NCBI GenBank assembly: GCA_027050975.1
Contig: JALUAR010000280.1
Location: 1 to 30,208, forward strand
Reading direction: 5' to 3'
Source of the DNA: Thermodesulfovibrio sp.
GTDB taxonomy: Bacteria; Nitrospirota; Thermodesulfovibrionia; Thermodesulfovibrionales; JdFR-85
DNA length: 30,208 nt
Below, piece by piece: positions 7,369 through 16,363 of the stretch. The notes under the pieces were generated by a model. The model saw only the letters and a list, made by a program, of their open reading frames with translations. It did no database searches and was not told the origin of the DNA. Every line of letters starts with the position of its first letter. Positions within the stretch are counted from its first letter, which is position 1. The position numbers and the translations under genes were made by a program.

Positions 7369-7824
7369 ATCCGCTATCTCAAAGATAAAGTCAATCTCCA
7401 CAGGTGAATTAAGCGGAAGGCAATAAACTCCGACAGCAACCCTTGTATGTATACCTCTGTCACCAAAAACCTCTCTCAACAGATCCGAAGCAGCGTTCAA
7501 TACCAGGGGTTGGTCATAAAAGTTCCTTGAAGAGGCAACATAACCCTGAAGCCTTACACATCTGCTGACCCTGTCAAGCCCCACAACTGAATCAACCACG
7601 GAGAGGGCATTGATTACCACCTGCCGTGCAGCTTCCTGCGCTGCTTCCAGGGAAACCTCCTCTCCAACCACTCCGGTTGCAATCAACTTACCATCATGAA
7701 AAGGAAGGATACCGCTTAAATAGAGAAGATTGCCTGTCCGAAGGGCTGGCGTGTAGGAACCAACAGGCGAAGGAGGTTCCGGAAGCTCGATACCGAGTTT
7801 TTTTAATTGTTCTTTTACGGACAT
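7363..7824 (-). CDS. RidA/YjgF-family protein
   Basis: The 153-residue protein is in the RidA (YjgF/UK114) superfamily. It belongs to the longer subgroup whose N-terminus runs LGIELPEPPSPVGSY, not to the ~128-residue canonical form. R128 in HTRVAVGV aligns with the Arg that in canonical RidA holds 2-aminoacrylate, and LPLNSPVEIDFIFEI is the usual C-terminal strand. Canonical RidA hydrolyses reactive enamine/imine intermediates; the substrate of this subgroup is uncertain. It is the last gene of the leftward run, 11 bases after argJ, and its stop overlaps the end of the HD-GYP gene. Its ribosome site is weak, so translation may depend on argJ. Confidence 0.88.
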   Translation of the reverse strand: MSVKEQLKKLGIELPEPPSPVGSYTPALRTGNLLYLSGILPFHDGKLIATGVVGEEVSLEAAQEAARQVVINALSVVDSVVGLDRVSRCVRLQGYVASSRNFYDQPLVLNAASDLLREVFGDRGIHTRVAVGVYCLPLNSPVEIDFIFEIADL

Positions 7825-7835
7825 CTCACAACACC

Positions 7836-9020
7836 CTAAGTCCTGTATTCAGCATTTATCCTCACATACCCCTCTGTAAGGTCACAGGTATATACACGCT
7901 CCGAACCACTGCCCATGTGAAGATCTATATCAATCACAACCTCTTCGGAATGCATTGCTTTTGCAGCAGCCTCATCCCTTCCCGTTGCCATGCCTGACTT
8001 TGCAACCAGAACTCCGTTGATAGCTATATCCACCAGCTCTTCCTTCATGCTGATTCCGGATGCACCCAGGGTTGCCATGATTCGGCCCCAGTTTGCATCA
8101 TTCCCATATATGGCGGTCTTTACAAGGAGAGAGTTTGCTATCTTCAGTGCTGCTTTCCTTGCATCCGCACGTTTTTTTGCCCCTTTCACCCTTACCACAA
8201 CAAGCCGCGTTGCCCCCTCACCGTCTCTGGCGATCATTCTGGCAAGGGTATCGTTGACCTCAAACAGAAGTTTTTTGAACCTCTTAAACTCCCGTCCCTT
8301 TACCCCAAGGGGTTTATTTCCGACGGTACCGTTGGCCATTGCAATAACTGAATCATTGGTACTCATATCACCGTCAACAGTAAGGAGATTAAATGTCTCA
8401 GCCACGGAATCCTTCAATGCCTGAGAAAGTGCCATTGGTTCTATTGCCAGGTCGGTCAGTATAAAGCAGAGCATCGTAGCCATGGCCGGTGCAATCATTC
8501 CAGCTCCCTTTGCAATACCCAAAACAGTACCTTTACGTCGCCCTATGCTGATCTCCTTCGAAATGAACTTGGGAAAGGTATCCGTGGTCATTATCGCCCT
8601 TGCTACATCCTCAACCGTTGCCTTACCCAGGGTTTGAACAAGATTCTCTATTCCCTTTGCAACTCTATCCATCGGCATCGGAGTGCCTATAACACCTGTT
8701 GAGGCAACCAGTACAGCAGCCTCTGGAATATTAAGATGCCTGGCCACTGCTCTGCACATCCAGGCAGCATCATTCATGCCCTTTCTGCCTGTACAGGCAT
8801 TGGCATTGCCACTGTTAAGAACAATTGCACGAGCCTTATGTGCCCTCAATCGCTTCCTGTCAAGCACAACAGGAGAAGCCTTCACTCTGTTGGTGGTAAA
8901 AACACCCGTTGCCGTAGCCTCTGTCTCCGAAAGTATCAGGGCCATATCCTGACGGTCACTATACTTGATTCCTGCTTCGGTGGTTGAAAAAAGAAACCCT
9001 TTTGGTATGTTTGCGCTCAT
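7836..9020 (-). CDS. argJ: Bifunctional ornithine acetyltransferase / N-acetylglutamate synthase
   Basis: ArgJ transfers acetyl from N-acetylornithine to glutamate in the cyclic arginine pathway; bifunctional forms also make N-acetylglutamate from acetyl-CoA. The 394-residue protein has the family's self-cleavage site in KGAGMIAPAMATML. T182 would become the N-terminal nucleophile of the beta chain after cleavage between A181 and T182. The conserved VLNSGNANACTG and NDANWGRIMATLG segments are present. The start is ATG 9020 with AGGAG 9 bases upstream, overlapping the cdd stop as ATGA, so translational coupling is likely. No other arg genes are in the window. Whether it is mono- or bifunctional cannot be told from sequence alone. 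Confidence 0.95.
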   Translation of the reverse strand: MSANIPKGFLFSTTEAGIKYSDRQDMALILSETEATATGVFTTNRVKASPVVLDRKRLRAHKARAIVLNSGNANACTGRKGMNDAAWMCRAVARHLNIPEAAVLVASTGVIGTPMPMDRVAKGIENLVQTLGKATVEDVARAIMTTDTFPKFISKEISIGRRKGTVLGIAKGAGMIAPAMATMLCFILTDLAIEPMALSQALKDSVAETFNLLTVDGDMSTNDSVIAMANGTVGNKPLGVKGREFKRFKKLLFEVNDTLARMIARDGEGATRLVVVRVKGAKKRADARKAALKIANSLLVKTAIYGNDANWGRIMATLGASGISMKEELVDIAINGVLVAKSGMATGRDEAAAKAMHSEEVVIDIDLHMGSGSERVYTCDLTEGYVRINAEYRT

Positions 9021-9409
9021 CTTCCGGGACTCCTGAAAGAGTAGGGAAGCAGCTCCTCTATTTTATATTTCTTTATCCCGTTGTCTGAGGCAATATATAT
9101 ATCTGCCTCAGGAGCAAACTCCAAAATAAGCTGTCTACATCCACCGCAGGGATAACAGTACTTTCCGTCTGACGCAATAATCATTATTGCCTTTATGCTC
9201 CTTTTCCCCTCAGACAGGGCTTTAAGTATTGCAACCCTTTCAGCACACTCGCTCATCATAAGGGAGGGATTCTCTACATTACATCCCCTGTATATCTCTC
9301 CCTCTGCCTGCAAAGCCACACCTACCTTAAATCCTGAGTAGGGTGCTATTGCATTCTCAAGGGCCTTTTGGGCCTCATTATAAAGAAGCTCCACAAGGCT
9401 GTCTTGCAT
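9017..9409 (-). CDS. cdd: Cytidine deaminase
   Basis: Cdd deaminates cytidine and deoxycytidine to uridine and deoxyuridine in pyrimidine salvage. The ~130-residue length fits the homotetrameric class. Zinc and catalytic motifs are NVENPSLMMSECAERVAI (CAE with the proton-shuttle Glu) and PCGGCRQ. Two ATGs lie side by side at 9412 and 9409. The ribosome site AAAAGG (9415-9420) is only 2 bases from the first but 5 from the second, so 9409 is slightly preferred. An 86-base gap separates it from the HAD gene upstream; I see no clear promoter there. Confidence 0.93.
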   Translation of the reverse strand: MQDSLVELLYNEAQKALENAIAPYSGFKVGVALQAEGEIYRGCNVENPSLMMSECAERVAILKALSEGKRSIKAIMIIASDGKYCYPCGGCRQLILEFAPEADIYIASDNGIKKYKIEELLPYSFRSPGR

Positions 9410-9495
9410 CATAACCTTTTACCTGATATATCACTGATCATCTATGCGATGCCCCACCATACCACTCCTGTAAATCTTACTGCTGGATTCGGGTT

Positions 9496-10182
9496 TTAAT
9501 TAACCTCCGCTGCCAGGAACTGGAGGAATCGTTCCCTGTCCTCCAGGCTTTCAAGCACAAGGTCAGCTCCGGCATCCTGTAATGTATCAGCATCGTACGG
9601 CCCTGTACAGACAGCTATACATCTGCCGCCATGGATCTTGGAACATCTCACATCCCTTGGAGTATCGCCAATTATAACACATCGTTGAGGAGGAACCTCA
9701 ACTCCGAGACGGGCAAATCTCTGCAGAGCTATTGGCAGGAGCATGTCTCTGTCATCATGATCGCTTCCGAAGGCACCGGCAGGGAAATATCTGTTGAGAT
9801 CGAACGCTCCCAGTTTTATTCTTGCACCGGGCTCTATGTTACCTGTAAGAAGCCCCATAGGCAAGCCCAGGTCGGTAATGGTATGTAGCACCTCCTTAAC
9901 CCCCGGTTTTAGTCTCTTCCTGGGATTGTCGATCTCCACCTTAAGCAGCTCAATGTATCTGTTCATTACGGATTCCACGACACCGTTTCTGCTGTCAATG
10001 CCGTGCAGACTAAGGGCCTCTTTGATGATCTGTGTGTCTGTTTTCCCTGCCATTGATATCCCACGGAAGGCATCATCAATACCAAAGAGGCTCTGAAATG
10101 CCTTGTTCAAAGCCCTTGTACCTGCCTCACCCGAGTCAAGCAGTGTACCGTCGATATCAAAAAGCAAAAGAACATCCTTCAT
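9496..10182 (-). CDS. HAD-superfamily phosphatase, phosphoglycolate phosphatase-like
   Basis: The 228-residue protein is a subclass I HAD hydrolase with an alpha-helical cap. Motif I is FDIDGT (nucleophile D9, acid D11), motif II is LLTGN, and motif IV is IIGDTPRDV, where the acidic pair binds Mg2+. Length and cap type resemble Gph/PGP-like phosphatases, but the substrate of such enzymes is often not predictable, so no symbol is given. It starts 4 bases after the dppC-type stop, with a GGAG site inside the end of that gene. It is probably co-transcribed and coupled with the permease gene. Confidence 0.87.
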   Translation of the reverse strand: MKDVLLLFDIDGTLLDSGEAGTRALNKAFQSLFGIDDAFRGISMAGKTDTQIIKEALSLHGIDSRNGVVESVMNRYIELLKVEIDNPRKRLKPGVKEVLHTITDLGLPMGLLTGNIEPGARIKLGAFDLNRYFPAGAFGSDHDDRDMLLPIALQRFARLGVEVPPQRCVIIGDTPRDVRCSKIHGGRCIAVCTGPYDADTLQDAGADLVLESLEDRERFLQFLAAEVN

Positions 10183-10186
10183 CTCT

Positions 10187-11026
10187 TTATCTCCTCTCTC
10201 TCAATCTTGGATCAAGGGCATCCCTGAGTCCCTCACCTAAAAGATTATATGAAAGCACTGTTATGAGTATACAAAGTCCGGGAAAGACCGATAGCCACCA
10301 GGCAATCTCAATGTTGGCCTTACCAGCAGTAAGAATGTTTCCCCAGCTTGGCCGTGGTGGCTGAACCCCCAGTCCAAGGAAGCTTAGGGAGGACTCTATC
10401 AGCACTGCAGAGGCTACTCCCAGCACTGCACTCACTATAACAGGAGCCAGACTGTTGGGAAGCATATGTCTGAATATTATTCTCCAGTCCGATGCACCTA
10501 TTGCCCTTGCTGCCAGAACAAACTCTCTGGACTTAAGGCTCAGAAACTCCGCCCTTACCAACCGGGCCACTCCCATCCATGATGTGACTCCAATTATTAT
10601 CATTATATTCCAGATACTGGGACCTACAAAGGCGATCACGGTAAGTATAAGGAAAAAGGTGGGGATAGAAAGCATTACATCAACAAATCTCATAATTATC
10701 CTGTCCACTATCCCACCATAATATCCGGCTATTGCTCCGAATATAATCCCGATCAATGTGGAAAGCCCTACAGCAACAAACCCTACGGAAAGGGAGACAC
10801 CTGCTCCGTAAAGGATTCTGCTAAGGACATCACGGCCCAGATCATCCGTCCCAAGGGGATGAAGTCTGCTCGGTGGCTCCAGTATATGGTACCTGTCAAT
10901 GTAATCAGGCTCATAAGGAGCAACAAAGGGAGCAGAGATAGCAACAACAAAAAGTATAAGAACAAGAATCCCGCCTATAACAGCCAGTCGGTTTTTGCCA
11001 AACTGCGCCAGAAACTCACCGGCCAT
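10187..11026 (-). CDS. ABC transporter permease, DppC/OppC type
   Basis: The 279-residue inner-membrane protein has an N-terminal helix (LAVIGGILVLILFVV), the OppC-type periplasmic segment HPLGTDDLGRDVLSRILYG, further helices, and the EAA-like coupling loop EFVLAARAIGASDWRIIFRHMLPNS. This is the classic DppC/OppC permease of peptide, nickel or oligosaccharide importers. No DppB-type partner, ATPase or binding protein is adjacent, so the remaining subunits must be elsewhere. The substrate cannot be assigned. The start ATG overlaps the end of the upstream membrane protein gene by 11 bases, with AGGAGGAG about 7 bases before it. Confidence 0.9.
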   Translation of the reverse strand: MAGEFLAQFGKNRLAVIGGILVLILFVVAISAPFVAPYEPDYIDRYHILEPPSRLHPLGTDDLGRDVLSRILYGAGVSLSVGFVAVGLSTLIGIIFGAIAGYYGGIVDRIIMRFVDVMLSIPTFFLILTVIAFVGPSIWNIMIIIGVTSWMGVARLVRAEFLSLKSREFVLAARAIGASDWRIIFRHMLPNSLAPVIVSAVLGVASAVLIESSLSFLGLGVQPPRPSWGNILTAGKANIEIAWWLSVFPGLCILITVLSYNLLGEGLRDALDPRLRERR

Positions 11027-11951
11027 CCAGGGTCTCCTCCTGCATAACCCGATTCTCTGCTACGGATATCTCTGTTCCATAATAGTATACCAGTACCACT
11101 GCAAGTGTCCACAAGCCCCCGTAACTCTGCACTGCAAATGCCAGCATCTGATAGGGAATCTCTAACATTATGCTGCCTACACCTGAGGTCATCTGCATGG
11201 GAATTCCTATCAGAACAACCAGCAGACCCACAACTGCATAGATCAAAGTGGCAATCACATACATGGCAAAGGCTGTCGGTTGTCTCATCAGGTACGAAAC
11301 CGTATCTTTCAACGTTACCACAGCACCTTTGCCTTTGAATATTATCCTTGCCACTCCATACTGAATAATAGAAATGATTCCGAAAAAGCATATAAGAAAG
11401 GTAAAGATAGCAACAGCCCATATTAGTATGGTCATGGCAATCGAGACAGGCCCCGGCAAGCCCTTAACCAGTAAACTGAGAGCCGGCACTGAAAACAGAA
11501 ATATGACAAAAGCAACTACAGCCACAATGGCAATAAGCCCAACCAGGGATATGTATGCCAGCAAGGGGAAGAAGAGCTTTCTGCCATTTTTAAAAAACTC
11601 GTTAAGGTCAAATCTCTTTTCCCTGTCCACAACAGTCCTGGAAAGCACCCCAGCACTCCCTGCAAAAACAAACAATCCCAGTGCTGATACAATACTTATG
11701 TAAACAATTATTAAAAAAACACATAGTAATATCAAACCTGGAAAAGAGCCAATCATATCTGCCGGTGAGCGTAGCTGAGCGAGTATGGAGGGATTCATGC
11801 CTGAGGCAATGGCCCAGACAATAAGGGGCAGGACAACCACAACGGCAAATCCCAAACAGTTAATAACACCCGCCACAAGGTTAACAAGCAAAAGCTGCCA
11901 GTTACGATTAACAATAGCAAGTCCCAGCTTCAGGGCTTCACCGAAACTCAT
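11016..11951 (-). CDS. Polytopic membrane protein of unknown function
   Basis: I do not recognise a named family with confidence. The 311-residue protein has about six strongly hydrophobic stretches, at roughly residues 20-48, 70-100, 125-155, 165-195, 235-260 and 280-295. A short soluble N-terminus starts MSFGEALKLGLAIVNRNW. The overall pattern recalls glycerophosphoryl-diester-phosphodiesterase membrane domains and DUF4013/DUF7544-like proteins of bacteria and archaea, but this is only resemblance. ATG 11951 has GGAG 7 bases upstream. It overlaps the helicase gene by 14 bases and the permease by 11, so all three are likely translated from one message. Confidence 0.8.
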   Translation of the reverse strand: MSFGEALKLGLAIVNRNWQLLLVNLVAGVINCLGFAVVVVLPLIVWAIASGMNPSILAQLRSPADMIGSFPGLILLCVFLIIVYISIVSALGLFVFAGSAGVLSRTVVDREKRFDLNEFFKNGRKLFFPLLAYISLVGLIAIVAVVAFVIFLFSVPALSLLVKGLPGPVSIAMTILIWAVAIFTFLICFFGIISIIQYGVARIIFKGKGAVVTLKDTVSYLMRQPTAFAMYVIATLIYAVVGLLVVLIGIPMQMTSGVGSIMLEIPYQMLAFAVQSYGGLWTLAVVLVYYYGTEISVAENRVMQEETLDGR

Positions 11952-13932
11952 ACTCTATCTCCACCTCTTCATAAACATCATCGGGTAGTTCTGTCAGGAA
12001 TCTTGAAGGCTCCTGAGCGGTGTATCCGTTGTCACTTAAAGTATAGCATAGATAGAGCTGATTCTTCGCCCTGGTGCAACCCACATAGAAGAGTCTCCTC
12101 TCCTCTTCAATACCCTCGTGTACCAGGGCTTTTCTGGAAGGAAACCTCCCTTCATTTAGTCCTATAATGAAAACAATCTGCCATTCCAGCCCCTTTGCCT
12201 GATGGATAGTGGAAAGAATCACCCCCTCGGACCCCTCCTCGGAAGACTCTTCCATCCTCTCAAGAGAGAGGTCACTAAGGAGCATCTCAAGCCCTGAGTA
12301 TGGCATGCTGATTTCGGCATCTATTCCTGTCAGGGGAGCCCCCCCTCTGTAGCGTTCTGCATACCGGATGAGTTGAACAATGTCCTCATACCTGCTCTCT
12401 GCATTCGGATAGGTGTTATAGAGATAGTCCTCGTAACCGTGTTCAAGCACATAAGAGATTGCCAGGTCAGGGCTCTGCCTGTAATCCAGCTCAAGAAGCC
12501 CCCTAAGATTGGAGACAAAGATATTAAACCCCTCAATGGCGTTTCTCTGTACCGCAGTGGCAGCCTCCGGCAGTACACTGAAGGGATTGTCCGAATTGGA
12601 TATGAAGCTCCATATCCTGTGAGCTGTGACATTACCTATCTTCGGTATCATCTTCAGCACCCGCTTCCAGCTAAGCTCATCAAAGGGGTTGTATAGTATC
12701 CGCAGATATGAAAGGATATCCTTTATATGGGCCTGCTCAAAAAATCTCAGCCCTGAGCGGACCTCGAAGTTCAGCCCCTGCTTCTGAAGCTCCATCTGTA
12801 TCTCCATGGACTGGTAGTGGGACCTGTACAGCACGGCAATCTCCTCAGCAGGGATACCACCATCAAGAAGTTGTCTGACCATGGCAGCAACAAAGCGGGC
12901 CTGCTCGTAAAGGTCTCCAAGGGCTATCACCACGGGCTTTGGGCCTGACGGCAAAACAGCCTTAAGCTCCTTTTTAAACTGGTCAACATTATGTTCAATG
13001 GATCTGTTCGCAAGGTTAAGGATCTCGGGAGTACTTCTGTAGTTTGTTGTGAGCTTGAAAACCGTTGCATCGGGGTAGCGGTCCGCAAAGCGAAGTATAT
13101 TCTCTATCCTCGCACCCCTGAAGGAGTAGATTGACTGTGCATCATCACCCACGACCATAACATTCCTGTGCACCCCGGCAAGGAGATCCACCATCTCTGC
13201 CTGAAGCAGGTTGGTATCCTGATACTCATCAACCAGAATGTGCAAAAACCTTGAAGCATAAAACTCCCTCAGTTCCTGATGTTCCTTAAGGAGTCGAAGT
13301 GTGTTCAGCAAAAGATCATCAAAATCCATAAGATTCAGCCGCCTCTTTTTCTCCTCGTAAATCATAAGGGCCTGCTGAACCTCCTCAGCTATCTCTAAGA
13401 GGTGATAGTATCTGCCGTAGAAGAGATCTTCAAGGGGGATCAGAGTGTTTCTGTGAAAACTGTAAAGTTCAGCAAGCACAGCGCCTTTTGGCGTGAGGCT
13501 CTCTTGTAGCTTTGTCTCGGCCATGGAGGATTCAAGCAACTCCTTCTGGTCCTCCCTGTCGATAATTGAGAAGCCGTCCCTGTAGCCAAGCACTCCTGCA
13601 TGACGTCTGAGAATAATATTGCCAATATGATGAAATGTGCCTCCCCAGAGCCCCTTTGTGCTTCCTCCGGTAAGCTCCTCTACCCTCTGCATCATCTCCC
13701 TGGCTGCCCTGTTGGTAAATGTGAGAAGAAGGATCGCGGATGAAGGCACACCCTTTTCCAGAAGACGGGCAACACGGTAGGTAACAGTACGTGTTTTTCC
13801 GCTGCCAGCACCAGCCAGCACCAGCATGGAACCACCCGGATGCATTACCACCGCGCACTGCTCTGGATTCAGGGCCTTTTCATAATCGATGGCAGGACCG
13901 GAGGTGTGTATTTTGAGTTTTATTTTTTTCAA
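11938..13932 (-). CDS. UvrD/Rep-family superfamily 1 DNA helicase
   Basis: The 664-residue protein is an SF1A 3'-5' helicase like PcrA/UvrD/Rep. The Q-motif region is LNPEQCAVV, Walker A is GAGSGKT (residues 41-47), and motif Ia is TFTNRAA. Walker B is VDEYQDTN, motif III VVGDDAQSIYSFRGA, motif IV NYRS, motif V STIHQAKGLEW and motif VI VGCTRAKNQLYL. It is shorter than PcrA (~720-750) and lacks the extended C-terminal tail, so its exact role in repair or replication restart is open. The only available start near the family's N-terminus is TTG at 13932; a TAG lies four codons upstream and no good ribosome site is visible. It follows phoU by 18 bases and overlaps the next gene by 14. Confidence 0.9.
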   Translation of the reverse strand: MKKIKLKIHTSGPAIDYEKALNPEQCAVVMHPGGSMLVLAGAGSGKTRTVTYRVARLLEKGVPSSAILLLTFTNRAAREMMQRVEELTGGSTKGLWGGTFHHIGNIILRRHAGVLGYRDGFSIIDREDQKELLESSMAETKLQESLTPKGAVLAELYSFHRNTLIPLEDLFYGRYYHLLEIAEEVQQALMIYEEKKRRLNLMDFDDLLLNTLRLLKEHQELREFYASRFLHILVDEYQDTNLLQAEMVDLLAGVHRNVMVVGDDAQSIYSFRGARIENILRFADRYPDATVFKLTTNYRSTPEILNLANRSIEHNVDQFKKELKAVLPSGPKPVVIALGDLYEQARFVAAMVRQLLDGGIPAEEIAVLYRSHYQSMEIQMELQKQGLNFEVRSGLRFFEQAHIKDILSYLRILYNPFDELSWKRVLKMIPKIGNVTAHRIWSFISNSDNPFSVLPEAATAVQRNAIEGFNIFVSNLRGLLELDYRQSPDLAISYVLEHGYEDYLYNTYPNAESRYEDIVQLIRYAERYRGGAPLTGIDAEISMPYSGLEMLLSDLSLERMEESSEEGSEGVILSTIHQAKGLEWQIVFIIGLNEGRFPSRKALVHEGIEEERRLFYVGCTRAKNQLYLCYTLSDNGYTAQEPSRFLTELPDDVYEEVEIEYEFR

Positions 13933-13950
13933 GGTTTGTGTCTATTGTTT

Positions 13951-14619
13951 TTAGAGTTTTATCTCTTCCGGAAGCATATGTCTGATGATTCTTCCCTCAA
14001 CCATATATATCACCATCTCGGCAATATTGGTGGCATGATCCCCAATTCTTTCCAGATACTTCGATACATAGCTGATCTTCATTGCCCGGTATACAGTGCT
14101 CGGGTCCTGCGTCATTATGAACATCAGCTCCTCTAAAACCATCTGGTTCAGATCATCCACCTCGTCATCTCTCATTATAACATCCATTGCCAGCCTTTTG
14201 TCCTCATGTATAAAGGCATCTATGGCATCCCTCACCATACCCTGGGCAACCTCTCTCATTCTGGGAATATCTATATATGGTTTCAAAAGAGGTTCCTTAT
14301 TCAGCTCAAGTGCCCTCTCGGCAATGTTAACGGAGTTGTCGGCAATCCGCTCCAGGTCGGTTGTGATCTTCATTCCGGTGGTGATAAACCGAAGGTCCTT
14401 ACCCATAGGCTGTTTCAGAGCCAGCAGCCTTATACATTCCTCATCTATCTGGACATCATAGGTGTTTATGATATGGTCATCCTCAATAACCTTTCGTGCC
14501 AGAACGGAATCCCTCTCGGTCAGAGACCTCACGGAGTTCTTAATGGATAGTTCCACAAGCCCTGCCATCTTCACGAGCATCCCCTTGAGGTGCTCCAGTT
14601 CCTCCATCCTTACAGGCAT
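13951..14619 (-). CDS. phoU: Phosphate signalling protein PhoU
   Basis: PhoU links Pi transport by PstSCAB to the PhoR kinase and keeps the Pho regulon off when Pi is ample. The 222-residue protein has the two three-helix PhoU repeats; the metal-binding E/D clusters are seen in LERIADNSVNIAE and YLERIGDHATNIAE. The start ATG overlaps the pstB stop as TAATG, with GGGAGG about 8 bases upstream. Its position at the end of pstSCAB is the classical one, and PhoR-PhoB lie 7 kb away in the same window. It resembles the DUF47 protein near pit only distantly. Confidence 0.95.
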   Translation of the reverse strand: MPVRMEELEHLKGMLVKMAGLVELSIKNSVRSLTERDSVLARKVIEDDHIINTYDVQIDEECIRLLALKQPMGKDLRFITTGMKITTDLERIADNSVNIAERALELNKEPLLKPYIDIPRMREVAQGMVRDAIDAFIHEDKRLAMDVIMRDDEVDDLNQMVLEELMFIMTQDPSTVYRAMKISYVSKYLERIGDHATNIAEMVIYMVEGRIIRHMLPEEIKL

Positions 14620-15380
14620 TATCCAAACCTCCCTGTTATGTAATCCTCTGTCAGCTTCTGAGAGGGATTAGTAAATATCTTATCAGTTTTATCAAATTCT
14701 ATCAACTCACCGAGCATTAGAAAGCCGGTCCAGTCAGAGATCCTCGCTGCCTGCTGCATGTTATGAGTAACGATTATAACAGTAACATCCTCCTTCAGTC
14801 TAACAGCCAGCTCCTCGATTTTTGCCGTTGAGATAGGGTCAAGGGCAGATGTGGGCTCGTCAAAAAGTAGCACCTCAGGCTCCACAGCCAGGGCCCTGGC
14901 AATCACAAGCCTCTGCTGCTGACCTCCTGAAAGGGCATAGGCGCTCTCATTCAGCTTGTCCTTAACCTCATCCCAGAGTGCGGCATGCCTGAGGGCCTTC
15001 TCTACCCGTTCGGAAAGTTCTGTCCTGCCTTTTATCCCCCTCAGTTTAAGTCCATAAGCTATATTGTCAAAGATACTCATGGGAAAGGGTGTCGGCTTCT
15101 GGAATACCATACCTATTCGGCTTCTCAGATCGATCAGATCGATGTCCTTTGAAAGGATGTTCTTACCTTTAAAGATGATTTCTCCGTTATATCTGTTTCC
15201 GGGATAAAGGTCATGCATCCTGTTAAAGCATCTGAGAAGGGTGGTCTTGCCACAGCCCGAAGGCCCGATAAGGGCTGTTACAGTATTCTTGTATACCGGA
15301 AGATTTATGTTTTTAAGTGCATGCACCTCTCCGGAATAATAAAAGTCGAGCTTTTTCACCTCCAGAGCAATCTCTGTCAT
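14619..15380 (-). CDS. pstB: Phosphate ABC transporter ATP-binding protein
   Basis: PstB is the cytosolic ATPase of the high-affinity phosphate importer. The 253-residue protein has Walker A GPSGCGKTT, the Q-loop in VFQKPTPFP, the ABC signature LSGGQQQR, Walker B VLLFDEPTSALDP and the H-loop THN. PFPMS in the Q-loop region is typical of PstB. The start is ATG 15380, which overlaps the pstA stop as ATGA and has GGAGGT about 10 bases upstream. The frame stays open to 15482 but that extension lies inside pstA and is rejected. phoU follows with a 1-base overlap. Confidence 0.97.
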   Translation of the reverse strand: MTEIALEVKKLDFYYSGEVHALKNINLPVYKNTVTALIGPSGCGKTTLLRCFNRMHDLYPGNRYNGEIIFKGKNILSKDIDLIDLRSRIGMVFQKPTPFPMSIFDNIAYGLKLRGIKGRTELSERVEKALRHAALWDEVKDKLNESAYALSGGQQQRLVIARALAVEPEVLLFDEPTSALDPISTAKIEELAVRLKEDVTVIIVTHNMQQAARISDWTGFLMLGELIEFDKTDKIFTNPSQKLTEDYITGRFG

Positions 15381-16222
15381 CTTTTGCCATACCTCCATCG
15401 TATGATTAATCTTCCTGCAATCGTAAGCATAAGGATAAATATCGTAATTATCAGTGATGCAGCCCATGCCTGGGCATGCCATGAGTCATATGGTCCCATG
15501 GCATATTGGAATATTGTAACAGTAAGGGATGAAATAGGCTCATTCATATTAACAGAAAAGAAGGAGTTATTAAAGGATGTAAACAGCAGTGGAGCTGTCT
15601 CTCCTGCCACACGGGCAATGGAAAGCAGTATTCCGGTAAGTATGCCTGCAGCTGCTCCCCTGTATACAACCTGTATGATCACCTTGTAATAAGGAGCACC
15701 AAGGGCAAAAGCAGCCTCCCTGAGGGTCCAGGGAACAAGGGTCAGCATATCCTCTGTTGTCCTGAGCACAACAGGAACCATTATGATCGCCAGGGCAACG
15801 GCACCTGCCCATCCGTTAAAATGTCCAAGGGGCTTTACAAGTACTGCATATATGAATGTACCCACAACGATTGAGGGAACACTTACCATGATATCCGAGA
15901 GAATGCTTATAATACGGGCTATCTTCCTGCCCCGTGCATACTCAGCCAGAAAGGTACCCCCAAGCACCCCTAAAGGAACACCTATAATGGTGGCACACAG
16001 GGTTATCAAAAGCTGTCCCACAAAGGCATTCCTCAGCCCTCCTCCCTCAATGCCTGGAGGGGCAGGATCTTCAAGAAAAAGACCGAGATTGAGAGCACCA
16101 ATGCCATGGATAAGTACATCTCCAAGTATAAAGACAAGCCAGAACAGTCCTGACATGGCTGCCAGCGTGCTCAGCGTAAGGGCAACGAAGCTTTCTATCT
16201 TTCTTTTTCTCACTATATCCAA
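15377..16222 (-). CDS. pstA: Phosphate ABC transporter permease PstA
   Basis: PstA is one of two inner-membrane permeases of the phosphate importer. The 281-residue protein has about six membrane helices, with the conserved GGTFLAEYA segment and the coupling-loop region TLREAAFALGAPYYKVI, which contacts PstB. The start is TTG 16222, supported by AAGGAG (16229-16234) at 6 bases; the next candidate, an in-frame GTG three codons later, has poorer spacing. It is separated from pstC by 141 bases, an unusually wide gap for this operon, and the gap holds an inverted repeat. Confidence 0.95.
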   Translation of the reverse strand: MDIVRKRKIESFVALTLSTLAAMSGLFWLVFILGDVLIHGIGALNLGLFLEDPAPPGIEGGGLRNAFVGQLLITLCATIIGVPLGVLGGTFLAEYARGRKIARIISILSDIMVSVPSIVVGTFIYAVLVKPLGHFNGWAGAVALAIIMVPVVLRTTEDMLTLVPWTLREAAFALGAPYYKVIIQVVYRGAAAGILTGILLSIARVAGETAPLLFTSFNNSFFSVNMNEPISSLTVTIFQYAMGPYDSWHAQAWAASLIITIFILMLTIAGRLIIRWRYGKR

Positions 16223-16268
16223 TCTGCTCTCCTTATATGAAATCTAAAGTAATTACAGTTTAATTAAC

Positions 16269-16318
16269 ACTCAAATCCGTTCAGACTCCATCATGCTACC
16301 CCTTTACTGGATTTGAGT
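16269..16318. repeat. 10-bp inverted repeat between pstC and pstA
   Basis: ACTCAAATCC (16269-16278) and GGATTTGAGT (16309-16318) are perfect inverted arms around a 30-base spacer. There is no T-tract, so this is not a simple terminator. As RNA it would be a long-loop hairpin that might modulate pstA translation or mark a processing site; as DNA it could be a protein site. Confidence 0.4.
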
Positions 16319-16363
16319 AAAATATCACACAATCAGGTGCCTGCATGTTAATCATAAAGGGCT

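Noticed and set aside
9431..9460. Nine-codon frame (MVGHRIDDQ) with an AGGAG site between the HAD gene and cdd
   Set aside because: Too short to judge; no stem-loop or codon pattern suggesting a leader peptide.
15381..15482. N-terminal extension of PstB
   Set aside because: The extension reads inside pstA and has no family similarity; ATG 15380 with an ATGA overlap and GGAGGT site fits PstB.
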